This document shows positions 7,773 to 18,960 of a stretch of 64,000 bases of DNA, one piece after another. Source of the DNA: Alteromonas macleodii. GTDB lineage: Bacteria > Pseudomonadota > Gammaproteobacteria > Enterobacterales > Alteromonadaceae. The stretch spans positions 562,629 through 626,628 of the forward strand of contig NZ_LR812090.1 of NCBI RefSeq assembly GCF_903772925.1, given 5' to 3'. The position numbers and the translations under genes are program-made. How positions within the stretch are numbered: the stretch's first letter is position 1; each line of letters starts with the position of its first letter. The notes below the pieces were generated by a model. That model worked only from the letters and a program-made list of their open reading frames with translations, was not told the DNA's origin and did no database searches.

Positions 7773-9836
7773 GTGTCTGGTTTTTATTTTAGTTCGAGGT
7801 TAGGTCAGCACTCGCTGGCAAAAAACGATAAATTACTCGCCACGCTAGTGGGGGCGCTAGTTTGCTCGCTTTCTTTAGTTTTCTCTATTAGCGCATGGGC
7901 CACACAGCCATTAACGCTACCCAATGATATTTTCGAAAAAGATCGTGCCCGCTATTTAGAAGTTGAAAAGAAGCTGCTTACTTATTCGAAACACCGCCTT
8001 CAACACCTTGATAACGACATTTATGAGTTAGCGCATTATCCACTCTATCCGTACCTGCTACGGCTTAAATTAGAGCGCACCATGTCAATCAAAACAAAGC
8101 GCGAAGTTAAACAATTTTTAGATGACTTTAACGGTCAACCGGTTAGCTATGGCTTGCGTTACAAGTGGTTGAAGTATCTCGCAAAGAACAATTATCGCAG
8201 TACATTTTTAAGCAGTTATCGTCCCGGCATGGGCGCACGACTAACATGTACTGCGCTTAATTACCGTTTGAAAGAAGGTGAAAGCGAACAAGATATTCTC
8301 CGTGAAGTAGATGCGCTTTGGCTTCATGGCCAGTCCCAGCCTGACGAATGCGATCCGCTTTTTGCGAAATGGAAAAAAGCGGGCATGATGACACCAGACA
8401 TGGTGATAAAACGCATTGAAATTGCGGCGAAAGAAGATAACCGAAGTATTATCTCTTACCTAAAACGCCAACTTCCCAGCGATAAGCAATACATTGCAGA
8501 TGCATGGTTATCGGTAACCCGTGACACCAGCCGAGTTAATAAAACTGCGCTTTTCCCGCTAAAAAATACATCACATGAAGCTGAGGTAATGGTATGGGCA
8601 ATAGAAAAACTAGCGTGGCGAAACCCAGATTTAGCCGGCAAGGTATTTAATCGCTACAAGGCTAAGCAAGTATTCTCGCAAGCCCAGCAGCACATTATGC
8701 GTCGAGCGATTGCACTTAGCTACACGTTAGACCGCCTTCCCCAAGCCCACCAGTGGCTAGAACTTGCCGATGTTCAGGGTGCCAGTGATGATGTAAAGCT
8801 ATGGCATGTTTCTCATTTGCTGCGCATGAAGAAATGGCAGGAGGTGATTGATGTTATTGATAACGCCCCGGTTAATCTGCAGCAAGAAGAAAATTTCCGT
8901 TACTGGAAAGCCCGTGCCTTAGAAGCGCTTGGTCAAACTATGCAGGCAACTGTGTTGTATAAAGAACTTTCTCAAGAACGCCATTATTATGGCTTTATGG
9001 CCAGTGCGCACATTGGCGAAATTCCATCGCTTGCGCATACGCCAGCACCTAGAGACACGGCGGCTATTGCTAGTGTGGCTAAAACCCCAGCCACTATGCG
9101 CGCCGTAGAATTTTTCAGATTAGACAGAACCACAGAAGCGCGTAGAGAGTGGTACTACTTGCTTTCCCATTTGCCTGAATCGAACGTGACTGATGCAGGC
9201 ATACTCGCTTATGAGTGGGGGCTGTACGACCAAGCAATTACCAGCTTCGCAAGAAGCGGCTATTGGGACGATGTAGAACGCCGATTCCCACTAGCGTTTA
9301 GCGATGTATTTAGCGAAAAATCGCAGGCCTATAGCATATCTAAGTCACTGGCTATGGCTATTGCACGCCGCGAAAGCTCGTTTAGAAGTGATGCTATCTC
9401 GCCGGTTGGAGCGGCAGGTTTAATGCAGCTAATGCCAGGAACAGCGCGCTATGTGGCAAAAGAGAAAGTTAGTAGAAACAAGCTGTTCAAAGTGGACGAC
9501 AACGTTGATTATGGTGTGCAGTACCTTCGTTACTTAATGGACAAGCTCAATAATAACCCGGTTCTGGTGTCTGCATCTTACAATGCGGGGTGGCGTAAAG
9601 TGTTGGAATGGCTGCCTGCTAATGAAGCGCTTCCGGTTGATATCTGGATTGAGAATATTCCCTATAAGGAAACCCGTGCGTATGTGAAAGCGGTGATGGC
9701 GTATCAGCATATCTACGACCAACAGCTAGGTGGCAACGAGAATATCTTCCCTCAACTTACCCGCGATATGATCCCATCGGCTGATGCGGTCAGTACACAT
9801 CCGGTAACAGGCACACTGCAACTAGCACCACGATAG
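7773..9836 (+). CDS. slt: Soluble lytic murein transglycosylase
   Basis: This 687-residue periplasmic enzyme cuts the glycan strands of peptidoglycan to 1,6-anhydromuropeptides. A signal peptide covers about residues 1-43 (hydrophobic LLATLVGALVCSLSLVFSI, cleavage near AWA-TQ). A long helical U-shaped region follows. The SLT catalytic domain is at about 515-650, with the catalytic Glu near 534 in AIARRESSFRSDAISPVGAAGLMQLMPGTA and the SYNAGW motif downstream. The start is GTG 7773, with AGGAG seven bases before it. It is slightly longer than E. coli Slt70 (645), mainly at the ends. A hairpin just downstream suggests it is transcribed alone. Confidence 0.94.
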   Translation: MSGFYFSSRLGQHSLAKNDKLLATLVGALVCSLSLVFSISAWATQPLTLPNDIFEKDRARYLEVEKKLLTYSKHRLQHLDNDIYELAHYPLYPYLLRLKLERTMSIKTKREVKQFLDDFNGQPVSYGLRYKWLKYLAKNNYRSTFLSSYRPGMGARLTCTALNYRLKEGESEQDILREVDALWLHGQSQPDECDPLFAKWKKAGMMTPDMVIKRIEIAAKEDNRSIISYLKRQLPSDKQYIADAWLSVTRDTSRVNKTALFPLKNTSHEAEVMVWAIEKLAWRNPDLAGKVFNRYKAKQVFSQAQQHIMRRAIALSYTLDRLPQAHQWLELADVQGASDDVKLWHVSHLLRMKKWQEVIDVIDNAPVNLQQEENFRYWKARALEALGQTMQATVLYKELSQERHYYGFMASAHIGEIPSLAHTPAPRDTAAIASVAKTPATMRAVEFFRLDRTTEARREWYYLLSHLPESNVTDAGILAYEWGLYDQAITSFARSGYWDDVERRFPLAFSDVFSEKSQAYSISKSLAMAIARRESSFRSDAISPVGAAGLMQLMPGTARYVAKEKVSRNKLFKVDDNVDYGVQYLRYLMDKLNNNPVLVSASYNAGWRKVLEWLPANEALPVDIWIENIPYKETRAYVKAVMAYQHIYDQQLGGNENIFPQLTRDMIPSADAVSTHPVTGTLQLAPR

Positions 9837-9841
9837 CGATG

Positions 9842-9869
9842 CAAGGCGTACACAGGTACGCCTTGGTTT
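9842..9869 (+). terminator. Possible terminator after slt
   Basis: A perfect 10-bp stem, CAAGGCGTAC with GTACGCCTTG and loop ACAG, lies six bases after the slt stop. It is followed by only a weak T run (GTTTA), so termination may be partial. Confidence 0.5.
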
Positions 9870-9906
9870 ACCTTGTGCGGCGGCTGGCTCTGGCGACTTA
9901 CCGTAA

Positions 9907-11340
<1,434 letters not shown>

Positions 11341-11393
11341 TCGGGCTTTTCTGAGCATAGCTAACGGCAACCTCAAACTATTTTCATGAATGC

Positions 11394-11424
11394 AAAGAGC
11401 AGCGTAAGGCTGCTCTTTTTTGTT
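11394..11424 (+). terminator. Terminator after pepQ
   Basis: The stem AAAGAGCAGC (11394-11403) pairs with GCTGCTCTTT (11409-11418) around a 5-base loop and runs into a T-tract. This is a classic rho-independent terminator. Confidence 0.9.
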
Positions 11425-11600
11425 GTGTCACCTTGATATAGAACCACTATATCTGCGGTAACATGTTGTGATTACGAACATTTTAACTCTCGCTGAGACG
11501 GTAATGACCTATGCGGACTGGTATTATTTGTAAACCAATGCTGCTGTGTGTAGTAATCAATAAATAGACGTGCACAGACAAAAGCGAGAAAGGAGTCTTT

Positions 11601-12317
11601 ATGTCACAAGGTGATATTGTAGGTTTATTGGTAATGGCAACGGTAGCTGGCCTAGCCATGCCCGCGGGCGCTATCTTAGCAACGTACCAAGGTATTCAAC
11701 CTAAGTGGTTAGAAAAAGAGTTACGCCACGGCATTTTAGCACTTGGGGCAGGGGCCCTGATATCAGCAGTAGGCTTAGTACTTGTGCCCGAAGGGATAAA
11801 AGACGTATCGGTATTTGCTGCCATATTGTGTTTTATTGGTGGCGCTTTCGCTTTTATGGCCCTTGATATTTATCTAGCGAAAAAGAAAACCGCTGGCAGT
11901 CAGTTAGCAGCTATGCTCAGTGACTTTGTGCCAGAGTCTATCGCCCTTGGTACCACGGCAGCTTTAGGTGGAGGTACCATGTTATTAGGCCTATTGATTG
12001 CGGTCCAAAATTTACCTGAAGGGTTTAACGCCTACAGAGAAATGTTGCCCAAAAACAAACAGCGCAGTAATAAACTCATTGTTATCTTTGTTTTGATGGC
12101 GTTACTCGGGCCGTTATTCAGTTTGCTAGGCTTTTACTACTTAGCCCAGTTCCCAGTGGTCATGAGTGGGATTATGCTGTTTGCTGCAGGCGGTATTCTT
12201 TATTCAGTGTTCCAGGATATAGCACCGCAAATTCGTATGGAAAACCATTGGTTACCACCTCTAGGCGGTATTCTTGGCTTCCTAGTAGGCCTTGTAGGTT
12301 TCATGCTTGAAGGCTAG
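11601..12317 (+). CDS. ZIP-family-like metal transporter
   Basis: This 238-residue integral membrane protein has about seven to eight hydrophobic segments. Two motifs point to the ZIP (zinc/iron permease) family: FVPESIALGTTAALGGG in a central helix and QNLPEGFNAYREM in the next. They correspond to the metal-binding HSxxEGxALG and HNxPEG motifs of classical ZIPs. Here both key histidines are replaced (D/F in the first, Q in the second), so metal choice may differ from zinc. A GAGAAAGGAG site precedes the ATG. It stands alone between pepQ and the convergent ispB. Confidence 0.7.
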   Translation: MSQGDIVGLLVMATVAGLAMPAGAILATYQGIQPKWLEKELRHGILALGAGALISAVGLVLVPEGIKDVSVFAAILCFIGGAFAFMALDIYLAKKKTAGSQLAAMLSDFVPESIALGTTAALGGGTMLLGLLIAVQNLPEGFNAYREMLPKNKQRSNKLIVIFVLMALLGPLFSLLGFYYLAQFPVVMSGIMLFAAGGILYSVFQDIAPQIRMENHWLPPLGGILGFLVGLVGFMLEG

Positions 12318-12470
12318 CTTGTTAAACATGCGCTTAGCCTAAACGTGTGTTTTCATATTGAGCCAACACAGAAAACGTTCTGTACTGAAATTGTCTGTCA
12401 GAACGTCGAAAACGTTTGTGTATCTAAAAGTGAGTAGTCTACGTTATAAGTACTACCCAAGTTCCAGCCA

Positions 12471-12502
12471 CAAAAAAGGCGTGTTGGTCATAACACGCCT
12501 TC
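12471..12502 (-). terminator. Terminator of ispB
   Basis: The stem AAGGCGTGTT (12476-12485) pairs with AACACGCCTT (12492-12501). On the minus strand it is followed by a run of six T. It lies 20 bases past the ispB stop. Confidence 0.88.
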
Positions 12503-12521
12503 TCATACCATTTATTGGTAA

Positions 12522-13502
12522 TTAGCTCGTACGCTCAATTGAAATATGCGCCAGCGCAATGAGCGCTTCTTTGTATTCAGAATCTTCGACAGCGTTTAGA
12601 CTATCAATCGCCATTTGCACTTCTTTTTGGGCACATTCTCGTGTGTAGTCCAAAGCGCCGGTTTCTTCCATAATGCCTTGAATACGGGTTAAATGTGGTA
12701 GGCCGTTACTTTGCTCAATGGCTTCTTGAATAAGTGCTTTATCGTCATCATTCTTTGCGTGCCACATAGCGTACAGTAATGGAAGGGTAGGTTTACCCTC
12801 TGCTAAGTCATCACCTGCATTTTTACCCATTTCTTCGCTGTCAGCCATGTAGTCAAGAATATCATCAGCAAGCTGAAAGGCTGTGCCTAAGTGCTTACCA
12901 TATTCTTGCATGGCATGTTCAATGTGCTCGTTTTGGTCAGTCAAAACAGCCGCTAACTGTGTTGCTGCTTCAAACAAACGGGCCGTTTTACCATAAATAA
13001 CGTCAAAGTAGCGCGCTTCGGTAGTGCTGGCATCGTTACAATTCATCAACTGCAACACTTCGCCTTCTGCTATTTGGTTCGTGGCTTCCGACAATATTTC
13101 CATAACGCGCATGCGCTTAAGGCTAACCATCATTTGGAAAGAGCGGGTGTAAAGAAAGTCACCTACTAATACCGAGGCCTGATTACCAAAGATAGCATTC
13201 GCAGTCTCCCGACCTCTGCGCATGGTCGACTCGTCAACCACATCGTCGTGCAACAGGGTCGCGGTATGAATGAACTCTACAATAGCTGCAAGGGTGTGAT
13301 GGTCGTTATTACCTATGCCCATTGCCCGCGCACTTAACACGGTAAGTAGGGGGCGTAAGCGTTTGCCGCCACTGTTTACAATATAAAAGCCAAGCTGATT
13401 AATAAGGGCAACATCAGAATCGACTTGTTGTTGAATCAGCTGGTTAACCGCCTGCATATCATCATTAGACAGGGCGCGGATTTGATCTATATCCATAGGC
13501 AT
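12522..13502 (-). CDS. ispB: Octaprenyl diphosphate synthase
   Basis: This trans-prenyltransferase of 324-326 residues builds the C40 (or similar) polyprenyl chain of ubiquinone and menaquinone from farnesyl diphosphate and isopentenyl diphosphate. The first aspartate-rich motif is LLHDDVVDESTMRRGR (about residues 84-99) and the second is QLADDILDYMAD (about 211-222); GGKRLRP (about 50-56) binds IPP. Either ATG 13502 or the second ATG two codons later can start it. It lies next to rplU-rpmA, as in many gammaproteobacteria, but in the opposite direction. Confidence 0.95.
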   Translation of the reverse strand: MPMDIDQIRALSNDDMQAVNQLIQQQVDSDVALINQLGFYIVNSGGKRLRPLLTVLSARAMGIGNNDHHTLAAIVEFIHTATLLHDDVVDESTMRRGRETANAIFGNQASVLVGDFLYTRSFQMMVSLKRMRVMEILSEATNQIAEGEVLQLMNCNDASTTEARYFDVIYGKTARLFEAATQLAAVLTDQNEHIEHAMQEYGKHLGTAFQLADDILDYMADSEEMGKNAGDDLAEGKPTLPLLYAMWHAKNDDDKALIQEAIEQSNGLPHLTRIQGIMEETGALDYTRECAQKEVQMAIDSLNAVEDSEYKEALIALAHISIERTS

Positions 13503-14119
13503 GGCAATAAATACTTACTCTTACGTCTTGGGCAATGGTTGCTGGCGATTGTACCTTAATCATCTGTACTATCCACCAAATTGTCTTAAAAAATGACGGC
13601 TTAACGTATTTACGTGTAATTTCTTAATTACGCTTAAACTCGTTTTAGAAATTGCACAAAAGCATTTTTCATCAGAGATTCTCAACTCTTTTAAATATTG
13701 TTTTTTCAATAGTGTTCAATTTGCGTTATTCGCTTACTTGAGGTTTGCCCATTAATACTTCCGTATACAATTTCTTATAATTATAGGCGCTCTTAATTGT
13801 TTTTCCTTTCAAAGGGCGATTTTTTAACGTTTTATATCTGAATAGAAATACGCTCCACTGGCGACTAAACCAAGCAATTAAGCGAGCTATTTAGCCGAAC
13901 AATTAAACCGGATGATCGTTTACGTAAATTCATAGATCCTTTATCAAGCGAAAGGGGAGCGTAACTATCTAAACTTGCGATCTAATAGGCAATCGGAAAG
14001 TAAAACTACAAAAAGTAGCACTACGACTAGATAGTAAGTAGGGGCACAATTCATCTCGTAAGAAACAATCTTTTATCCTTTAACCGATTGTACCGATCTA
14101 TTTGGGATCTCGTTTAGGC

Positions 14120-14252
14120 GATCGGAAATAGCCTCTATTGGATCGTTAATTTTTTCCTAGATCGCTAGCGGCTTCTTTGACCGCTAATGGCTTAATCAGA
14201 TCGCCAGTTGCTTTCGCGGATCGCTAGCGGCGCAAGCCCAACCGTCAGCGGC
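14120..14252 (+). repeat. Degenerate ~20-bp tandem repeat array with GATCGCTAGCGGC core
   Basis: Units begin at 14120, 14141, 14160, 14179, 14199, 14219 and 14240, spaced 21, 19, 19, 20, 20 and 21 bp, about two helical turns each. The best copies, at 14160 and 14219, are identical over GATCGCTAGCGGC. Others read GACCGCTAATGGC (14179), GATCGCCAGTTGC (14199) and AACCGTCAGCGGC (14240), and the first two keep only GATCG. Five of the seven contain GATC. The spacing puts the cores on one face of the helix, which suggests protein binding. Confidence 0.7.
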
Positions 14253-14468
14253 TTTTATCATTCGCTGTAGTTATGCCCGCACTTTTCACCAATATTTTGT
14301 AGAAATAGCCTAAGTTTTTATAGTTAGCGATCCTACTTTTGTGCTGATTTATCGAAATTATTTTTGAAATTTTAATAGTTTCAGAGCATTTGAAGCTGCA
14401 TCAAATAAGCAATTGAGGCATAATTCGCCCCATGTTGGAAAAATAATCATTTTTTCTGCGAATCGGGC

Positions 14469-14497
14469 TTGTGATTTACGGATGTTTCACGTACAAT
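14469..14497 (+). promoter_or_regulatory. Promoter of rplU-rpmA
   Basis: TTGTGA (14469-14474) and TACAAT (14492-14497) are separated by 17 bp and lie 54 bp before the rplU start. This is a good sigma-70 match. Confidence 0.7.
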
Positions 14498-14550
14498 TCG
14501 CGCCCTGTTTTTTGAATTGAAGCGTCAGTGGACGCAGAGCGGAGTTAACT

Positions 14551-14862
14551 ATGTACGCGGTTTTCCAAAGTGGCGGTAAACAACACCGTGTGGCCGAAGG
14601 CCAAACCGTTCGTCTTGAAAAAATCGAAGTAGCCCCAGGCGAAACGGTTGAATTTGACAAAGTTTTAATGGTAAGCAACGGTGACGACGTAAAAATCGGC
14701 ACACCAATCGTTGCTGGTGGTAAGGTGACTGCTGAGGTTGTTACACACGGTCGTGGCGATAAAGTAAAAATCGTTAAGTTCCGTCGTCGTAAGCACTCTC
14801 GTAAGCAAGCGGGTCACCGTCAGTGGTTCACAGAAGTGAAAATTACTGGTATCAACGCATAA
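14551..14862 (+). CDS. rplU: 50S ribosomal protein L21
   Basis: This 103-residue ribosomal protein binds 23S rRNA and contacts L20. It is the same length as E. coli L21. The sequence begins [14 protein letters not shown] and ends with the conserved basic stretch [30 protein letters not shown] precedes the ATG. It leads the rplU-rpmA operon, with 15 bp to the next gene. Confidence 0.99.
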   Translation: MYAVFQSGGKQHRVAEGQTVRLEKIEVAPGETVEFDKVLMVSNGDDVKIGTPIVAGGKVTAEVVTHGRGDKVKIVKFRRRKHSRKQAGHRQWFTEVKITGINA

Positions 14863-14877
14863 TAGGAGCACGAACAC

Positions 14878-15135
14878 ATGGCACACAAAAAAGCTGGTGG
14901 TAGTACCAAAAACGGTCGTGATTCAGAAAGTAAACGCCTAGGTGTTAAGCGCTTTGGTGGCGAATCTGTTCTTGCTGGTAACATCATTGTTCGTCAACGT
15001 GGTACTCGTTTCCACGCTGGTGACAACATGGGTATCGGTAAAGACCACACGTTGTTTGCACTAAAAGACGGTAAAGTTCAGTTCGACGTTAAAGGACCGA
15101 AGAACCGTAAATTTGTAAGCATCGTAGCTGAGTAA
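14878..15135 (+). CDS. rpmA: 50S ribosomal protein L27
   Basis: This 85-residue protein has an N-terminal tail that reaches the peptidyl-transferase centre. It begins [28 protein letters not shown], which is the family signature, and is the same length as in E. coli. There is no N-terminal extension of the kind removed by Prp protease in Firmicutes. AGGAG lies eight bases before the ATG. It is followed by a strong terminator, so obg has its own promoter. Confidence 0.99.
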   Translation: MAHKKAGGSTKNGRDSESKRLGVKRFGGESVLAGNIIVRQRGTRFHAGDNMGIGKDHTLFALKDGKVQFDVKGPKNRKFVSIVAE

Positions 15136-15165
15136 GCGCGAAAGCTTCTCGCCGAACAGGCTTAG

Positions 15166-15193
15166 AAAAACCCCGCGCAAGCGGGGTTTTTTG
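15166..15193 (+). terminator. Terminator of rplU-rpmA
   Basis: AAAACCCCGC (15167-15176) pairs with GCGGGGTTTT (15181-15190) around loop GCAA, followed by more T. It is very stable. Confidence 0.95.
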
Positions 15194-15391
15194 TTTTGTG
15201 AAACCTTTCTTTCTTTTACTGTTCTTATTTGTAGCGTGTAAATTCTAGAACGAATTAACGCTAGGCAAGGTTTTACTTCTCGTTTTTTAGAATACTGAGC
15301 AGACACAAAAGCGCCAATAGGTAATTTGGTGTAAACTTAGTATTCGCATTAAAAAGTTAACAACCCACGGCATTACAGCCCGGAGTGATAA

Positions 15392-16556
<1,165 letters not shown>

Positions 16557-16558
<2 letters not shown>

Positions 16559-16612
16559 GAAACAATCGCTGAGAAACAGTCGTTGAGAAACAATCGTCGA
16601 GAAGCACTGGTC
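16557..16612 (+). repeat. Four tandem 14-bp repeats after obg
   Basis: The units are GAGAAACAATCGCT (16557), GAGAAACAGTCGTT (16571), GAGAAACAATCGTC (16585) and GAGAAGCACTGGTC (16599). The first begins inside the obg stop codon region, and the preceding GAGTATCGTCGTT looks like a further decayed unit inside the gene end. Fourteen is not a multiple of three, so any copy-number change toward the gene would alter the Obg tail. Confidence 0.85.
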
Positions 16613-16673
16613 GAAGATAGTTTCTGTGAGTTAGTGATTTAAACAGTCACAATCAATCAGCTCACAAAACATT

Positions 16674-16712
16674 AAGCTCGTACATTTGCCAAAGCAAAGT
16701 GCGAGCTTTTTT
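16674..16712 (+). terminator. Terminator of obg
   Basis: AAGCTCGTAC (16674-16683) pairs with GTGCGAGCTT (16699-16708) through one G-T pair. A second inner stem, TTTGC/GCAAA with loop CAAA, sits inside it. A run of T follows. Confidence 0.85.
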
Positions 16713-16730
16713 GTTAGGTGCGTACCAATT

Positions 16731-17096
16731 CTACACCGCAAATCGCAGAGGTATTTCGTTGTTCGCGATATTGTTAGACGCTTCTATTATCGTGTGGGCT
16801 CTGTCTACTATGGCATTTCTGTGATGGATAAGTCTCAAATGAAAATAAATATCTTCAAGTAAACTGGTCAAGCTCATAATTTTAGACGTCATAGCGCTGT
16901 TTTCGCCACCGTCAACTTCAAGCAATATAACGGCAATATCAAACGCACATCCAAGATAGGGAATCGCTTCACTTAACTGACCACTTTGCATAAGCATAGT
17001 GCCCTGCATTTCGTCCCGTGCCATTACGTGTAGCGCTTGCTCTGGATTGTTGTAAACCCAGTCTGCATGTTTAGGGCATAAATAAGTTATAAGCAT
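16731..17096 (-). CDS. Conserved small protein of unknown function, likely Fur-regulated
   Basis: This 121-residue, probably cytoplasmic protein has no signal peptide or membrane segment. It begins MLITYLCPKHADWVYNNPEQALH. It then has helices that look like a tetratricopeptide-type pair: EMQGTMLMQSGQLSEAIPYLGCAFDIAVILLE. The CPKH near the start could bind metal, but this is a guess. ATG 17096 is chosen because AGGAGG lies eight bases upstream; the GTG at 17105 would overlap that site. A Fur-box-like sequence lies 51 bp upstream, so expression under iron limitation is likely. It is divergent from folA. I do not recognise a named family. Confidence 0.7.
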   Translation of the reverse strand: MLITYLCPKHADWVYNNPEQALHVMARDEMQGTMLMQSGQLSEAIPYLGCAFDIAVILLEVDGGENSAMTSKIMSLTSLLEDIYFHLRLIHHRNAIVDRAHTIIEASNNIANNEIPLRFAV

Positions 17097-17146
17097 GGTA
17101 GCCACCTCCTAACTCTACACTAAAATACTTTTACAACTCATGCAAA

Positions 17147-17161
17147 TGATAATTGTTATTA
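17147..17161. promoter_or_regulatory. Fur box
   Basis: TGATAATTGTTATTA matches the 7-1-7 Fur consensus TGATAAT-N-ATTATCA at 12 of 14 arm positions. It sits in a wider palindrome, GCAAAT.ATAA..TTAT.ATTTGC (17142-17166). It is 51 bp upstream of the minus-strand small gene and 87 bp upstream of folA; the former is the likelier target. Confidence 0.75.
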
Positions 17162-17247
17162 TTTGCTTTAAGGTGTTGGCGCATTTCCTATCTGATGTTG
17201 ATATACTTTGCCTTGAAGAATTAGAACTTAGCCTGAAGGTGTAAAAA

Positions 17248-17757
17248 ATGAAAATAGCGATGATTGCTGCTATGGCAAAGGACAGAGTTATTGGCGCAGA
17301 CAATGATATGCCGTGGCATTTACCTGCTGACTTAAAGCATTTTAAAGCTATTACTCTGGGCAAGGCGGTTATCATGGGGCGAAAAACTTACGAGTCAATT
17401 GGCAAAGCACTTCCTGGTAGGCCAAATATCGTCATTACCAGTAATGCTGACTACAGCTTATCTGACGCTACCGTGGTCGACTCGCCGGAATCAGCATTTG
17501 AGGTCGCAAAAGCGCTAAGTAACGATAATGGACAGAATGACGAGATAATGATTATTGGTGGCGGTACTATCTACCAGTCATTTTTAGATAGAGCGGATAC
17601 CTTGTACCTTACACATATTGATCTTTCAGTAGAGGGAGATACCCAGTTCCCTGATTATGAGGCAGCAGCAAGTTGGACTGAAGTATCGCGAGAGGTACAT
17701 AGCGCCGATGAAAAGAATGCACATGGTTATACTTTTGTAACGCTTGAGAGAAACTAA
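17248..17757 (+). CDS. folA: Dihydrofolate reductase
   Basis: This 169-residue enzyme reduces dihydrofolate to tetrahydrofolate with NADPH, feeding thymidylate synthesis by ThyA (also in this window) and purine synthesis. It begins MKIAMIAAMAKDRVIGADNDMPWHLPADLKHFK, with the catalytic acidic residue (Asp27 in E. coli) in the PADLKHFK loop. IMGRKTYESIGKALPGRPNIVITS binds NADPH, and IIGGGTIYQSFL is the second conserved block. GAAGGT precedes the ATG. It appears to be transcribed alone. Confidence 0.98.
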   Translation: MKIAMIAAMAKDRVIGADNDMPWHLPADLKHFKAITLGKAVIMGRKTYESIGKALPGRPNIVITSNADYSLSDATVVDSPESAFEVAKALSNDNGQNDEIMIIGGGTIYQSFLDRADTLYLTHIDLSVEGDTQFPDYEAAASWTEVSREVHSADEKNAHGYTFVTLERN

Positions 17758-17815
17758 TACCAATCCGCATAGATGGAACTAGCAAAGGGCTGCTAGGTTA
17801 CCGTGAATCTAAAAT

Positions 17816-17868
17816 AAAAATGCCAGTGTTGAAACGCTTGCCTAAAAGCGCCACAACACTGGCATTTA
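17816..17868 (-). terminator. Terminator of rpoS
   Basis: AAATGCCAGTGTTG (17818-17831) pairs with CAACACTGGCATTT (17854-17867). An inner stem, CGCTT/AAGCG, sits between the arms. On the minus strand it runs into a T-rich stretch, so it mainly serves rpoS, though it also lies after folA. Confidence 0.8.
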
Positions 17869-17895
17869 CGTTCTACTCTACAATGTGAGTAAAAG

Positions 17896-18891
17896 CTACT
17901 TCATTTGGTCGAACAAGTTCTCTAATGAAAGGCCTTGATGACCCAGCATATCGCGAAGACGGCGAAGTGCTTCTACCTGAATTTGTCGAACACGCTCACG
18001 TGTTAATCCAATTTCTGCACCCACATCTTCAAGGGTTGAAGGCTCATATCCCATAAGACCAAAACGGCGAGCGAGTACCTCGCGCTGCTTAGGGTTTAGC
18101 TCTTCAAGCCAATTTACGATATTACTTTTGATATCAGAGTCTTGTAAGCTCTCTTCAGGGCTAAACTCTTTCTCATCAGCAATAATATCAAGCAGTGCTT
18201 TATCATTTTCTCCGCCGATAGGTGTATCGACAGAGGTAATGCGTTCATTTAAGCGAAGCATCTTTGTTACATCTTCCACTGGCTTATCTAGGGCCGCTGC
18301 AATTTCTTCTGCAGTTGGCTCATGGTCAAGCTTTTGTGAAAGTTCACGAGAAGCACGTAAATAAACGTTTAGTTCTTTCACTACGTGGATAGGCAAACGA
18401 ATAGTACGCGTTTGATTCATAATCGCGCGTTCGATAGTTTGGCGAATCCACCAAGTTGCATACGTTGAAAAGCGGAATCCGCGTTCAGGATCAAACTTTT
18501 CTACGGCACGAATTAGTCCTAAATTGCCTTCTTCAATTAAATCGAGAAGTGCTAGTCCACGGTTGTTATAACGGCGAGCAATCTTAACAACAAGGCGAAG
18601 GTTGCTGACAATCATACGTTTGCGAGAGGCTTCGCAGCCTTTCAGTGAGCGGCGCGCAAAATAAACTTCTTCTTCTGCGGTTAGCAGTGGTGAAAAACCA
18701 ATCTCGCCTAGATAAAGCTGTGTAGCATCTAGGTTTTTAGGTTGGTCATCCTGACTGAAAATGGCATCGTCATTTTCTAGTTCAGCGTCGTTGGTTAAGG
18801 TTTCGTCAGCTTTCATATCAGCTGGCATATCGATGACATCTAAGTCATCTTGCGGTTTTGATTCCAAGGCTTTATTTGACTTACCCATCAT
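17896..18891 (-). CDS. rpoS: RNA polymerase sigma factor RpoS
   Basis: This 331-residue sigma factor directs the general stress and stationary-phase response. An acidic N-terminus (1-55) is followed by region 1.2 ([22 protein letters not shown]), region 2 ([64 protein letters not shown]), region 3 and region 4 ([13 protein letters not shown]...[28 protein letters not shown]). AGGAGA precedes two adjacent ATG codons (18891 and 18888). It follows nlpD, the usual neighbour. In E. coli the main rpoS promoter lies inside nlpD, and the same may hold here. Confidence 0.98.
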   Translation of the reverse strand: MMGKSNKALESKPQDDLDVIDMPADMKADETLTNDAELENDDAIFSQDDQPKNLDATQLYLGEIGFSPLLTAEEEVYFARRSLKGCEASRKRMIVSNLRLVVKIARRYNNRGLALLDLIEEGNLGLIRAVEKFDPERGFRFSTYATWWIRQTIERAIMNQTRTIRLPIHVVKELNVYLRASRELSQKLDHEPTAEEIAAALDKPVEDVTKMLRLNERITSVDTPIGGENDKALLDIIADEKEFSPEESLQDSDIKSNIVNWLEELNPKQREVLARRFGLMGYEPSTLEDVGAEIGLTRERVRQIQVEALRRLRDMLGHQGLSLENLFDQMK

Positions 18892-18960
18892 GAATCTCCT
18901 GCTACAAGGTTTACCTTATGACGTTTCTCCTTTGTCTTTTTTTATTGTTATTTATTTTTA

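Larger units (their letters stand above)
13503..14550. other. Long ispB-rplU intergenic region with GATC cluster
   Basis: This stretch of about 1 kb holds no credible gene. Between 13914 and 14332 there are eleven GATC sites in 419 bp, where fewer than two are expected by chance. The densest part (14120-14252) is arranged as degenerate repeats about 20 bp apart. The left part, 13503-13900, is AT-rich and I see nothing specific in it. The right end holds the rplU promoter. Confidence 0.75.

Noticed and set aside
14160..14252. Plasmid-type iterons
   Set aside because: The 20-bp spacing resembles iterons, but no replication initiator gene lies nearby and the context is core chromosome.
13914..14332. 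Chromosomal replication origin (GATC cluster)
   Set aside because: The density resembles oriC, but I find no DnaA boxes of the TTATNCACA type, and dnaA, mnmG or rpmH are not nearby. It is reported as a GATC array instead.
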